This document shows positions 21,580-31,773 of a stretch of 64,000 nucleotides of DNA, piece after piece. The DNA is from Gammaproteobacteria bacterium (GTDB lineage: Bacteria > Pseudomonadota > Gammaproteobacteria > JAADGQ01). How positions within the stretch are numbered: the first letter of the stretch is position 1; every line of letters starts with the position of its first letter. The stretch is taken from positions 1 through 64,000 of the forward strand of contig WFXF01000076.1 in assembly GCA_015490755.1 (NCBI GenBank). The letters run 5' to 3'. The position numbers and the translations under genes were made by a program. A model generated the notes under the pieces. That model was not told the origin of the DNA and did not search any database. It was given only the letters and a program-made list of their open reading frames with translations.

Positions 21580-22716
21580 CTACCGTAGCATTGAAATATA
21601 GATCGCTCTATATTTCTCAGCCATTATTTTTGATGATAGCCGACTTATCAGAAACCTAAAGCCTGCTTCAGACTTGCAAGTAAAAGACTCCCTGTTGCTT
21701 GCAAAACGGTTAATCTCCTCTATAAATTTCTGCTTTGGCGGCTCTGTTTCAACCAATGTACCCAGTTTACCCTCATCTAAAGCAGCGGGAATCCCACCCA
21801 CCGCAGTAGAAATAATTGGAACTTTAAGCGCAAGTGCCTCCAAAAGGGTCATAGGTAACCCCTCATGCATAGAAGTAATCAGTAGCAAATCCAGCTTCGA
21901 AAGATAAGCGGCTATATTTTCTTGAAACCCCATCAAAAAAACACTGTTTTCAATATCATAATGTGACACGAGACTTTTTATATCATTAAGTAGTGGCCCC
22001 TCACCAAAAATATAGAACTCATATTGTGATGGATTTTTTTTTATTAGATGAGCGGCGATTTCAATAAAGAGGTCAATTTGCTTAACGGGCACAAACCTTC
22101 CCACAAATGCTATTTTTATACGGTTATCAGGAAAATCCTGCTCTATAGCTTCTTTGGCTCTTACTGCAACCTCGTCAGGATCAATACCATTGCCTATTGT
22201 GATGAGTCTATTTTTATGAAAAGTTTTTTGTAGTTTTTGAGTCAAATCCTCTGAGACTGAAATCACATGCTTTTGTATATATTTACCACATAGTTCATCG
22301 AGCTTATGCAGAGCTGTTTTATGCGCTTGCCAAAATTTAAAGGTAAATTCTTGTGCACCGTGACATGTTCGAAGAGACGATATTCGTAAAGAAAGTAACG
22401 TAACGATAGAACCAATAATATTTTCTTTGAATCGATGCGTATGTATTAGATCGGGCTTCTGGTCATAAACCCACTTTATAACTTTAAATATAATCTGGGC
22501 TGTGTTGAATCTGGTTTCATCAAAAACAGTAACGCGTATATTTTTTTCAAGTAGTTTTTGTTCAAGCAATCCGTGATTTAATAAAATGACTGATAGTGAA
22601 ATATCAGGATAGTTATCCAGCTCTTTTACCAAGTTGTATAACTGCACTTCTGCTCCAGCCCATAAATCCCCTGATGCGAGATGAATCACCTGGATTGTTT
22701 TTTGCGAATGAGACAT
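21580..22716 (-). CDS. Glycosyltransferase family 4
   Basis: 378 aa; GDLWAGAEVQLYNLVKEL, SMHEGLPMTLLEALALKVPIISTAVGG. Confidence 0.85.
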   Translation of the reverse strand: MSHSQKTIQVIHLASGDLWAGAEVQLYNLVKELDNYPDISLSVILLNHGLLEQKLLEKNIRVTVFDETRFNTAQIIFKVIKWVYDQKPDLIHTHRFKENIIGSIVTLLSLRISSLRTCHGAQEFTFKFWQAHKTALHKLDELCGKYIQKHVISVSEDLTQKLQKTFHKNRLITIGNGIDPDEVAVRAKEAIEQDFPDNRIKIAFVGRFVPVKQIDLFIEIAAHLIKKNPSQYEFYIFGEGPLLNDIKSLVSHYDIENSVFLMGFQENIAAYLSKLDLLLITSMHEGLPMTLLEALALKVPIISTAVGGIPAALDEGKLGTLVETEPPKQKFIEEINRFASNRESFTCKSEAGFRFLISRLSSKIMAEKYRAIYISMLR

Positions 22717-22722
22717 TCGGTA

Positions 22723-23880
22723 CTAACTATACTTTTTTAAAATAAATTCGATTGTATCCAGTGATCGGTCACGCACACGCGAATGTGTAGGGAGCGTAAT
22801 CAATCGATCAGCAAAGCTGACTGCATTAGGGTAATGGCCTCTCTTATCAAGAAAATCATCCATACCATCAATTTCTGATAGTGGCTTTTTGTACATTTTT
22901 GAAACACCCACTCCAGACAGATATAAAGCAGTTAATGCACCCTCTCTATCCGCATGGCTTTTAAGTAATAACGGATAACGTAACAACCTTGAGCCACCGC
23001 TATCATCACACTGACTTACAAGATCAACCACACTTTTGCCATCAAAAGCAGCCATCATCTCTCTGAACCGATATTCAACGAGAGAGTCACGAGCAATGTA
23101 TTCAACCAGATTTGCAGGCAAATCATAAAATGTACGCCAATCAATCCCTTCAATTGATGAAAGCTCTTTATACTTTGTTTCACCTAACTTTAAAAAAGGG
23201 ACTTTATCAATCCACCAAAAGGTCGCCGGATTAATCAGCCGATTATAGAGTGAAACTTTTGTTTTTCGCTTTAACAGTGCACGCTTTGATTTTTCCCCAG
23301 TAAATAGTGGCTGTTCCAGATAAGTATCCATGGAATCATCACGACATAAAACCGCACCGCCACCCATCAAGTTAACAGGCTTACCCCGCCCAAAACTCAA
23401 TACAATCAAATCACCTAGCCAAATATTGGTCGCACCTGGCTCACGGAATGCCTGCGCGCTATCTTCGATTAATAAAAGTTCATTTTTTTGGGTGAGTTGT
23501 CGAATTGCAGAAAGATCCTCCGGAATGCCCAGAAAATTGACCGCAATCACTGCAACACTGTTTTCAGTGATTTTTGCAGCCATCTCTTCCAGATTCATTC
23601 TGGGTTGATCTTCACGAAAGTCTACAAGCACAGGACGTGCACCCGCATAAATAGTCGCACTCACCAGATCAGGACAAGCATATGCAGGTATTAAAACTTC
23701 CGGTGTATGAATATCTTTTTTGTGGCGAATAGCGGCCAATACAGCCGATGCCAGAGCCGCTGTTCCTGATCTATAATAATTAACAGTAAACCCACCAAAT
23801 ACAGCATCTAAAACTGTTTTTGGGTTTTCAAGGCCTTCAAATTTAATCGGTTCACCGACAACTGTTTGCTGATAAAACAT
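22723..23880 (-). CDS. DegT/DnrJ/EryC1-like PLP-dependent aminotransferase family protein
   Basis: 385 aa; YYRSGTAALASAV, LLIEDSAQAFRE, LSFGRGKPVNLMGGGA. Confidence 0.75.
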   Translation of the reverse strand: MFYQQTVVGEPIKFEGLENPKTVLDAVFGGFTVNYYRSGTAALASAVLAAIRHKKDIHTPEVLIPAYACPDLVSATIYAGARPVLVDFREDQPRMNLEEMAAKITENSVAVIAVNFLGIPEDLSAIRQLTQKNELLLIEDSAQAFREPGATNIWLGDLIVLSFGRGKPVNLMGGGAVLCRDDSMDTYLEQPLFTGEKSKRALLKRKTKVSLYNRLINPATFWWIDKVPFLKLGETKYKELSSIEGIDWRTFYDLPANLVEYIARDSLVEYRFREMMAAFDGKSVVDLVSQCDDSGGSRLLRYPLLLKSHADREGALTALYLSGVGVSKMYKKPLSEIDGMDDFLDKRGHYPNAVSFADRLITLPTHSRVRDRSLDTIEFILKKYS

Positions 23881-23881
23881 G

Positions 23882-25015
23882 TTACCTCTTTGATGGCTGC
23901 CAAGTTGTCATACGTTTCCCTGTCAAAAAAAGAAATATTGCATAAGAAATGGCGATGTTCGACTCAACAAAAAAGAAAGGAATCTTGATGAAAGTACTAT
24001 TTCGTATCGATTCTGATAGAAAGCCAGCAAATACCAAACTATAAAATACGATTTGCAGCCCGAATATTATAGCATAAAAAGCACTATCAACTGCTAAAAT
24101 AGCAGAAACAGACAGTGTCAGTATCATAAATAAAGGAACCAACCACCGCATAATTTTATGGCTCCATACAAGAAAAGAAAAAATACCATACTTTAATGGA
24201 TTGAGTACTTCCACTTTTTTTGCAATGGCTGAAATACCACGCAATACAGTACGAACCTTGCGCTGAAACTCCTTTTTATTATCCTTAACGTCTTTATAAT
24301 AACCATAAACATCAGCCGCTGAAACGGCAATATTACCCTTTTTCACACAATTCAGCGCCGTATTAAAGTCACTGGGAACATCAGCATCCCACTCATCACA
24401 AATATCTTTTCTTGCGGCAAAAAAAGAGCCACTCAGCCCGACTAAACTACAAATATCTGTTTCCATGCGACGTAGCCACATTTCATAGCGCACATAAAGA
24501 CCTTCACCAACCACCTTACCATCGTCACTGATAAAGCGATCTTCACTTGAAACTGCTCCTACAGCAGGATCATCAAAGTATCGAACCATCTTGGTAATAG
24601 CACCATTCGGAATATCGGTTGCGACATCAGAAAATATTAAAATATCACCTGTTGCTTCGTTAATAGCTTTCCACTGTGCATACTCTTTGCCTTTGCGCTC
24701 ATCTACGCATACCAAATGAACCCCCTCACTTTCATAGCGAGATACAATTTCGTGTGTTTTATCCGTAGAAGCATCAGAAGCAATAATAATTTCCAGATGA
24801 CTTAGTGGGTAATTAATCGCCAATGTATTGTCAATTTTTTGGGTGATTCGTGCCTCTTCATTGTGCACGGTGATAATCAATGTCACATTTTTTGTATTAT
24901 GTTCATGATGAGTACGATAAGACGCTCTTCTCTTTCTTACTAACAAGAGAATAACGGGATAAATAAAATAGCTGTAGATTGTTCCAATAAAGACAGCCCA
25001 AAATATAAATTCCAT
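23882..25015 (-). CDS. Glycosyltransferase family 2, membrane-associated
   Basis: 377 aa; LIITVHNEEARITQKIDNTL, C-terminal TM helices. Confidence 0.85.
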   Translation of the reverse strand: MEFIFWAVFIGTIYSYFIYPVILLLVRKRRASYRTHHEHNTKNVTLIITVHNEEARITQKIDNTLAINYPLSHLEIIIASDASTDKTHEIVSRYESEGVHLVCVDERKGKEYAQWKAINEATGDILIFSDVATDIPNGAITKMVRYFDDPAVGAVSSEDRFISDDGKVVGEGLYVRYEMWLRRMETDICSLVGLSGSFFAARKDICDEWDADVPSDFNTALNCVKKGNIAVSAADVYGYYKDVKDNKKEFQRKVRTVLRGISAIAKKVEVLNPLKYGIFSFLVWSHKIMRWLVPLFMILTLSVSAILAVDSAFYAIIFGLQIVFYSLVFAGFLSESIRNSTFIKIPFFFVESNIAISYAIFLFLTGKRMTTWQPSKR

Positions 25016-25130
25016 TCGGTATCCGCGCTTTTTTTAATCAAAGTATACTTAAAGTCAAACTTGGCAGATCAATACCAAGGTCAATAGAATCATTTTAACG
25101 CCGTTCATTCATCTCATTCCGAAGATAGTA

Positions 25131-26258
25131 TTACCCTAATGGAGATAAATAACCTGCAATACGCCTTTTAAAGCTCAGAATACTATTTTCAATTTTAAAT
25201 TTAAGTTTATTTTTTTGGAGCGCCACAGAATACAATATATCAAAATCATTAGAAAGTGACTTTTTATACTGACCATCACCCACCAAAAAATTGTAGATAT
25301 CAGCACCTTGATCCTTGTTATATTCAATCGCCAAATAGTGACAAACATAACCTGGGCGAAATGCTTTATCAGGTAAATAATTAAACCCGGTTTGAATCAT
25401 ATATACGTGGCGATTATGAACCAGGCTATATATATAACCAATGACATCATCACCCACTTTAATTTTGAGTAATTGTACTTCTGAAAATTCAAAACGTTTA
25501 GTGATAATTGATTGGTGGAAATTAACCCAATTTTTCTTTGCAAATATTCCAGCGACACCCTTGGCAATCCAGTATTTTTGGTGCAGTTCACCTAAATTGC
25601 TAAAATATTGCAGAGCTTTATCAACATTATCTGCACAATACAGCGTTACCTTCCCTAACTCTTCATACTTTCTAAGCGAACGACGCAGCTGTGCCCGACT
25701 ATTTTTGCTGAGAGTTGTTATGTAATCCTGGTTGCTATCTTTTAATTTTTTTAGATCCACATATCTGGAAATCCAATCTTCAGTAATACATAATTTTAAT
25801 TTTTTATCTTTTATAACTTTTGAGATAAGCAGTGGATTATCGGACAAAATACGATTGATAATGATTTCATCGAACGAGATATCACTACTCATCAAGTACT
25901 CTAAAAATGCATCTGCAACTTCAACCTCCAATCCCCGCTTTGCAATAAAACCATTATATTCAGCAAACATATCATCGTGACGGTTTCCTGATTCATTTAA
26001 ATAAAGTGCTTTGGAAGATATGATGCCTCGACGTTTGATGTGGTTTATAAAGAATGGAGCAATTCCGACCACATTATGGCCTGTTGTAGCCACAAGAAAA
26101 AACCAATTTCCATCAAATAAATTCGTCCCTGCTTCGTACCAACCCCATGATTGAAAATAAGAGAGATCAGAAAAGGGTTCTAATTGATGAATTAGCTCAT
26201 TAATAACCATTAAGTTATCTATTTTTTTAACCAAAAAAGACATGTTATTTATAAACAA
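25131..26258 (-). CDS. GNAT/FemAB-like (CelD/BcsL-type) acyltransferase
   Basis: 375 aa; central SKNSRAQLRRSLRKYEELGKVTLY pattern; C-terminal YNFLVGDGQYKKSLS. Confidence 0.7.
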   Translation of the reverse strand: MFINNMSFLVKKIDNLMVINELIHQLEPFSDLSYFQSWGWYEAGTNLFDGNWFFLVATTGHNVVGIAPFFINHIKRRGIISSKALYLNESGNRHDDMFAEYNGFIAKRGLEVEVADAFLEYLMSSDISFDEIIINRILSDNPLLISKVIKDKKLKLCITEDWISRYVDLKKLKDSNQDYITTLSKNSRAQLRRSLRKYEELGKVTLYCADNVDKALQYFSNLGELHQKYWIAKGVAGIFAKKNWVNFHQSIITKRFEFSEVQLLKIKVGDDVIGYIYSLVHNRHVYMIQTGFNYLPDKAFRPGYVCHYLAIEYNKDQGADIYNFLVGDGQYKKSLSNDFDILYSVALQKNKLKFKIENSILSFKRRIAGYLSPLG

Positions 26259-26295
26259 TATTCATGGCAAACTGGCGAGCGTTTTAATGCACCAT

Positions 26296-27321
26296 CTAAC
26301 TGACACGTAATTTTTTATCATACGAGGTTCCAAATAAAAGCGATCCATAAGGAATAAAATTAACCACCCTAACTATGCAAATAGTTAAAAACAAAGTGAC
26401 AGTAAGAATTGATAAATACGAGATTATAGGAACATGTACATACTTATTTAAAACCAAAGAAACTCCTTTCAGTATTATTGGGGCATGAAGTAGATATATA
26501 CCCATTGTGTTCTTCCCTACAAAACCTAGCGGCAACCGTCCATTGTAAAAAAACATAAAGAAAAGCACAAAAGTCACTAAATAAAGATATTGAATTAAAA
26601 CTCCACCATAACTTTCGAAGCTATCTTGCATATACAGTGCGAAAATAAAAAATAATAATACCGGCACAAATAATTTTTTAAGATCTGAAGACTCAGATAT
26701 TTTGAATAATACAATGCCCAACAAATAGAACTGAAACCCCCACAAAGCATGCAATATAGGCTCTTGCCCTCCCGAAATTTCCAAGTATGGTGAAATAAAT
26801 GGGACAAGCAGTTTATACGTAACAAAATACAATAAAAATATTAATAATAAGATCGCGTTGTTTTCTATATAGGTAATTTTTTTAATCACAGGAAAACATA
26901 AACGTATCAAAAACAGAGAAAACAAAAAGTACAACTGAGGCGCATAAACAGAGCCATAAGCTGATATAAAAAACTCTTGAAAAGAAGCTCCAACAACTAT
27001 TTTTTCATCAAGAAGTCCCGTTAACTCAAAAATATATCGGGATAAAGCATAAAGTAGTGTAAAAATCACCCATGGAATAATTAACCTAAAAAAACTTTTT
27101 TTAATGTATTCAATATAACTTCCCGTATGTGTCGTACCTCTTAAAAATAAATAACCATCAACAAGAAAAAAAACAGGGACTGAGATGCTATGAACTATAA
27201 ATGAAATAATTTCTTTTTGCTGTTGCGGCAACTCAACACAGTAACTTAAAGCATGTACACCGATAATCATAATGATTGCGATAGCTCGCATATCATCCAG
27301 AAAGTATAGACGGCTATTCAT
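26296..27321 (-). CDS. Acyltransferase family 3 membrane protein
   Basis: 341 aa polytopic; RLYFLDDMRAIAIIMIIGVHA, GYLFLRG. Confidence 0.85.
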   Translation of the reverse strand: MNSRLYFLDDMRAIAIIMIIGVHALSYCVELPQQQKEIISFIVHSISVPVFFLVDGYLFLRGTTHTGSYIEYIKKSFFRLIIPWVIFTLLYALSRYIFELTGLLDEKIVVGASFQEFFISAYGSVYAPQLYFLFSLFLIRLCFPVIKKITYIENNAILLLIFLLYFVTYKLLVPFISPYLEISGGQEPILHALWGFQFYLLGIVLFKISESSDLKKLFVPVLLFFIFALYMQDSFESYGGVLIQYLYLVTFVLFFMFFYNGRLPLGFVGKNTMGIYLLHAPIILKGVSLVLNKYVHVPIISYLSILTVTLFLTICIVRVVNFIPYGSLLFGTSYDKKLRVS

Positions 27322-28514
27322 TGAATGAATTGCCTGATATATACCTTAAATTCAAACAGCGCAGGCTTAATATCTAAAAATCGATTGATTTCATGCTTTG
27401 TTCTCAACGGTCGAATCATTAAAAATTGCATACAGCGAGTAATTTTATCAACCAGAGTATAACGCTCTGACTTTAAATAAATAAACAAACCATCGATATC
27501 TCCTAACAACCACCGAAGCCGAACTCCCTTACGATACTCTTCCGCAATCGGTGCCGCAGTTTTCATTTGTGATGAATATACCCAATGAGGAAAGTTAACC
27601 CCCGAATCAATTGCTAATTGCAGGGAACCCCAAAAGCGTGTGTTAACCTCCATTAAATAGGGTTTTCCTGCTGTGTCGACTCTAAATTCAACCATTGCAA
27701 CACCATGCCATTTCGCATTGCTCAATAAGCTTTGAGCATAATTTTTTAAAGATTCATCAATCGCAATACTTTCACTCAGAACACTAACCCCACCCCATGG
27801 TGGCTTTTCCCGAATTCGCCTATGCGCAAAAAATACTTTAGGCTCTCCTTTATCATAAAAACAGAAGATTCCTGCTCCATGCCCAGGAATAAATTCTTGA
27901 ATCATGAATTCGTGGGTAGCGAGATATTTATCATTATCAAGTGCTTCTTTTAAATCTCGAGTGGATTGCAATATTCGAACTTGCGTACTAATCCACCTGT
28001 TATTTTCAAAAATGTGTGAAAGTGAAGGTTTGAGTACACAAGGAAACTTTTGATTGTTAACATCTAACTCTTCAGCGCATGAATAAAACTTTGACCCAGG
28101 CACAGGAATGTTTAATTCAGGTGCTAGTTTAGTGATTTTGGCTTTATTCGCAATATTCATGACTTGTTGATAGGATGCGAATGGTAATTCTACGTTAGGA
28201 ATCTTATCTTTACAGATCAATATCAATTGACTTGTAATTTCCGTGACAGGTAACAGTAAATTTATCGAATATTTTACAATTACTTCTGATAACCAATTGA
28301 CAAAGATATCAGGATTTTTTTTTGCCGACGGGCATTGCAAATACAAATGAGAAAACCGAGAATTTGCAGCGAGCGCGTTACCCATAGCGTCCGCAGTAAT
28401 AATACGGGTATTTTCTAACAAACCAATTGAGCGAGTGACTGCCAATGCGCTTCGTTGATTAGCATCTAACACCAATACAACCGTGTTACCTGTATCATTT
28501 AAAGACATAAACAA
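27318..28514 (-). CDS. ATP-grasp domain protein
   Basis: 398 aa; FPCVLKPSLSH, FIQEFIPGHGAGIFCFYDKGE, FRVDTAGKPYLMEVNTRFWGSLQLAI. Confidence 0.85.
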   Translation of the reverse strand: MFMSLNDTGNTVVLVLDANQRSALAVTRSIGLLENTRIITADAMGNALAANSRFSHLYLQCPSAKKNPDIFVNWLSEVIVKYSINLLLPVTEITSQLILICKDKIPNVELPFASYQQVMNIANKAKITKLAPELNIPVPGSKFYSCAEELDVNNQKFPCVLKPSLSHIFENNRWISTQVRILQSTRDLKEALDNDKYLATHEFMIQEFIPGHGAGIFCFYDKGEPKVFFAHRRIREKPPWGGVSVLSESIAIDESLKNYAQSLLSNAKWHGVAMVEFRVDTAGKPYLMEVNTRFWGSLQLAIDSGVNFPHWVYSSQMKTAAPIAEEYRKGVRLRWLLGDIDGLFIYLKSERYTLVDKITRCMQFLMIRPLRTKHEINRFLDIKPALFEFKVYIRQFIQ

Positions 28515-28565
28515 ATGAGCTCATTAATTAGTTAATTATACGATAGTTAAGGAATACAGATAAAA

Positions 28566-29681
28566 ATGAAGACCGTTCTTCATGTCATAGATACCACTGG
28601 GCCAGGAGGTGCTGAAACGATTTTCCTTCAGTTAGCTAAAAAAGTCGCTGAAAATGGATATAGAAGTATTGCGTTGATTCGAGGAAGTGGCTGGATTCAA
28701 TCTCAGCTTGAACAACTTGGCATTCCCTTTTACATCATAGATTGCAAAGGCTCCTTCAATCTTAAATACCTGTCATCACTCGTTAAACTGATCCTAACAA
28801 AAAAAGTAGATGTCATTCAATCTCACTTACTGGGTTCCAGTGTTTATTGCAGCATGGCAGGCATCATAACAAAGACTCGTGTTATTTCTACATTTCATGG
28901 AATGGTCGATATCTCTCCAAATGAACGTTTTCTAAAAACAAAGCTTCTCGCACTGCAGCTTGGAAGCAGTAAAATCGTAGCGGTTACAGATATACTTCGC
29001 AAAATGATATGTGATTTAGGAACAATCCAAAGCTCAAAAGTCACAACGATCTATAATGGAATTGATATCAGTTTATACAAAAAAATATCTACTAAAGAGT
29101 ATCGTAATAAATTAAACATCAATGAAAATGATATATTGATCGGTTCGCTGGGTAATATCCGCACACCAAAAAACTATCCGCTGGCCATTAAAACTATTAA
29201 AGAGATCCATAAACAAGACTGGAAGGTTCATTATGCTATTGCAGGTCAAGGCAATAATAAGCAAATGGCTCCGCTTGTAAAATTGATTGACGAACTTAAC
29301 TTAAATGGTTATGTGCACCTTTTAGGGTTCACAGAAAAAACCCAGTCATTTCTCTCTTCAATTGATATTTTTTTAATGAATTCCTCTTCGGAAGGGCACC
29401 CACTGGCATTAACACAAGCGATGGCAAATGAACTGCCCATTGTATCAACAAAGTCTGGTGTAGAATTAATTGTCATAGATAAAAAGGAAGCTTTGATATC
29501 AGGCTCAATGACACCCAAGGAGTTGGCAGATATGATCATCTTGCTTCTTAAGAATGATAACTTAGCTAAAACCATCGGGAAAAATGCTTTTTATAAAGCT
29601 AAAGAGAAATTTACACTGGATTCAATGTATCAGGCTTATTTAGAGCTTTATGTCGAAGATTATCGGCTACCGAAGAGCTAA
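28566..29681 (+). CDS. Glycosyltransferase family 4
   Basis: 371 aa; VIDTTGPGGAETIFLQLA, SSSEGHPLALTQAMANELPIVST. Confidence 0.87.
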   Translation: MKTVLHVIDTTGPGGAETIFLQLAKKVAENGYRSIALIRGSGWIQSQLEQLGIPFYIIDCKGSFNLKYLSSLVKLILTKKVDVIQSHLLGSSVYCSMAGIITKTRVISTFHGMVDISPNERFLKTKLLALQLGSSKIVAVTDILRKMICDLGTIQSSKVTTIYNGIDISLYKKISTKEYRNKLNINENDILIGSLGNIRTPKNYPLAIKTIKEIHKQDWKVHYAIAGQGNNKQMAPLVKLIDELNLNGYVHLLGFTEKTQSFLSSIDIFLMNSSSEGHPLALTQAMANELPIVSTKSGVELIVIDKKEALISGSMTPKELADMIILLLKNDNLAKTIGKNAFYKAKEKFTLDSMYQAYLELYVEDYRLPKS

Positions 29682-29693
29682 AAACGTAGCTAT

Positions 29694-30614
29694 TTACCTC
29701 GTTGACAGCGCCGCAATCAATGAATAGCTCCGCCCAAACAGATATACATAGCAAATAGGTATATTTTTAACGATAAAACCGACCCCATAATCATGGAAAA
29801 TTTTCACGGACATCATAATTGTTAGAATAATTATGAGAGAGATAGCCAAGCTAATATAGGTATTCGACAAAAGGAACAGGCTAATTAAGAAAAATACATG
29901 CAGCCCCCCAAACAGCAATGCCAAATTAGCAACTTTTGATATTTTAAATGCTTTAAAGCTGCTAAAATCCCCTTTTCCGTGCCAAACTTCTCTCTTAAAA
30001 AAAGCTTTGATTGTCACTGGAAATCCATCGTGTATCACTTTTAATTTTTTGTTTACAACAATGTTAACGCCTTTTTTTTTCGCTCTCATCGAAAATTCAT
30101 AATCTTCGCCTGTTTCCAGTGACGAATCAAACCTGCCAATTTTTTCAAATACAGTTCTGCTTAGAACGATATTAGCACCGTTAATATAATCAACATTTTT
30201 AGTAGATAATGGTTTAAACCAGTTCCTTTCAATCCAACCAGGATTTTCTCTGACGCTACAACGAGCTCCCGTTACAATATTGCCATACTCAATAGCGTTC
30301 AATTCCTTGGTTAATTCATTAACCCATGACTGTGTAAGACGGACATCAGCATCCAAAAAAGCAATCACTTTACCTATTGAATGTGACACGCCATAATTCC
30401 TGGCATATGCAACACTATTGCGTTCTATCTCAAAAATATTGCATAAATACTTTAATGCTACCTTTCCTGTATCATCCGTTGAACCATTATTAACGATAAT
30501 CGTTTCATACTTTAAAGGAACCCCTTCAAAGTGCTCTTTTATTGATAATAAAAGATTTTCAATGCACTCACTTTCATTATATGCAGGTATAATTATTGAT
30601 AACCCAACACCCAT
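29694..30614 (-). CDS. Glycosyltransferase family 2
   Basis: 306 aa; SIIIPAYNESECIENLLLSI, AFLDADVRLT, ETGEDYEFSMRAKK. Confidence 0.87.
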   Translation of the reverse strand: MGVGLSIIIPAYNESECIENLLLSIKEHFEGVPLKYETIIVNNGSTDDTGKVALKYLCNIFEIERNSVAYARNYGVSHSIGKVIAFLDADVRLTQSWVNELTKELNAIEYGNIVTGARCSVRENPGWIERNWFKPLSTKNVDYINGANIVLSRTVFEKIGRFDSSLETGEDYEFSMRAKKKGVNIVVNKKLKVIHDGFPVTIKAFFKREVWHGKGDFSSFKAFKISKVANLALLFGGLHVFFLISLFLLSNTYISLAISLIIILTIMMSVKIFHDYGVGFIVKNIPICYVYLFGRSYSLIAALSTR

Positions 30615-30687
30615 CTTGAACCTACCTCAACTAAAAAATAGTTAATTGATACTTTAGAAACACCAAAAAAGTATCAATTTAAACATC

Positions 30688-31734
30688 TTATTTTAACTGT
30701 ACACTAAGATTAGTCGGTGCCTTAGGAACTTTAAGCTCTGCAGGAGGGGTTGTCGAAATTTGCAAGTTATCAATATATAAGCTCTGTGTCTGTGGCGCCC
30801 CCCCATTCCAATAGGTAAAAAGCAAAAAAGAGACCGCTTTATCAGAGGGATTTTTTAGCGTGTAATCTGTATTATCCTCGTAAATAAGCTGCAAACTTCC
30901 ACCAATGGGCTTTCCATCCGTAGTAAACCCCGACTCGCCAATATGTTTATAAAACTGCAACAACGGATCAGTTGTACTAAATTTTACGCGATATACAAAA
31001 GTCTGCCATACGTCTCGAACAATCTCATTACCCGCGCCAAAAAAAGTATTACTATTGTTTCCCAGATATCTTCTTCGCACACTAGACTCACCGCTTGTTT
31101 TCCCTACAATAGTCTCATATTGCTGAAAAACAGGGCTATTTGCGTAATATTCAAATATAAAGCCATATGGCTTTAAAGCTCTGATGAACCCACTAGCACC
31201 GCTAGTTGCTCCTGTTATCGTTTCGCCTACAATATAGTTTTGAACAGCAGCATATTCGGATTGAAACACTTCGAGTCTATTGACTGATGGAAGCTCGTTA
31301 TAGTGGTAATAAGAACCGTCCGGCATAATTAAAAGATCATGATTACCTATATGAGCTCCATCCCCCCCTCTAACATTAAGCCTCAAAAACTTTAACCAAC
31401 CAGTATTAGTCGTAAAATCAAAAGATTGCGGCACAAGCATACTAAGCTTCACCCAAACCTCATCCCCTTCGCCAAGCTTAACAGGGAAATTTTTACGTCC
31501 CCCCCAAAAACCCCAACCATCAGAGCCTTCTTTAATGGTTAGCTTTGCAGAACCCTTCCCCGTATGAACAACATTTTGTTCATACACGGTATCTCCTGAA
31601 GCATCCGAAAACTCTGCAACTTGGGTGCCCACTGTACCCTTATCAAAATTAAAATCTACGATCCACGCTTTACTTGCAACGGGTGCAAACATCAAGAGAA
31701 TAAATATATATTTCGTTGAATTTTTAACCATCAT
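30688..31734 (-). CDS. Secreted protein with a lectin/lyase-like (jelly-roll) fold; function unknown
   Basis: 348 aa; signal peptide; GKGSAKLTIKEGSDGWGFWGGRKNFP, YEDNTDYTLKNPSDKAVSFLLFTYWNGG; Thr/Gly-rich insertion. Confidence 0.55.
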   Translation of the reverse strand: MMVKNSTKYIFILLMFAPVASKAWIVDFNFDKGTVGTQVAEFSDASGDTVYEQNVVHTGKGSAKLTIKEGSDGWGFWGGRKNFPVKLGEGDEVWVKLSMLVPQSFDFTTNTGWLKFLRLNVRGGDGAHIGNHDLLIMPDGSYYHYNELPSVNRLEVFQSEYAAVQNYIVGETITGATSGASGFIRALKPYGFIFEYYANSPVFQQYETIVGKTSGESSVRRRYLGNNSNTFFGAGNEIVRDVWQTFVYRVKFSTTDPLLQFYKHIGESGFTTDGKPIGGSLQLIYEDNTDYTLKNPSDKAVSFLLFTYWNGGAPQTQSLYIDNLQISTTPPAELKVPKAPTNLSVQLK

Positions 31735-31773
31735 AGATTACTCCTTCAATATGTCACAATATAATTTCTTGCT

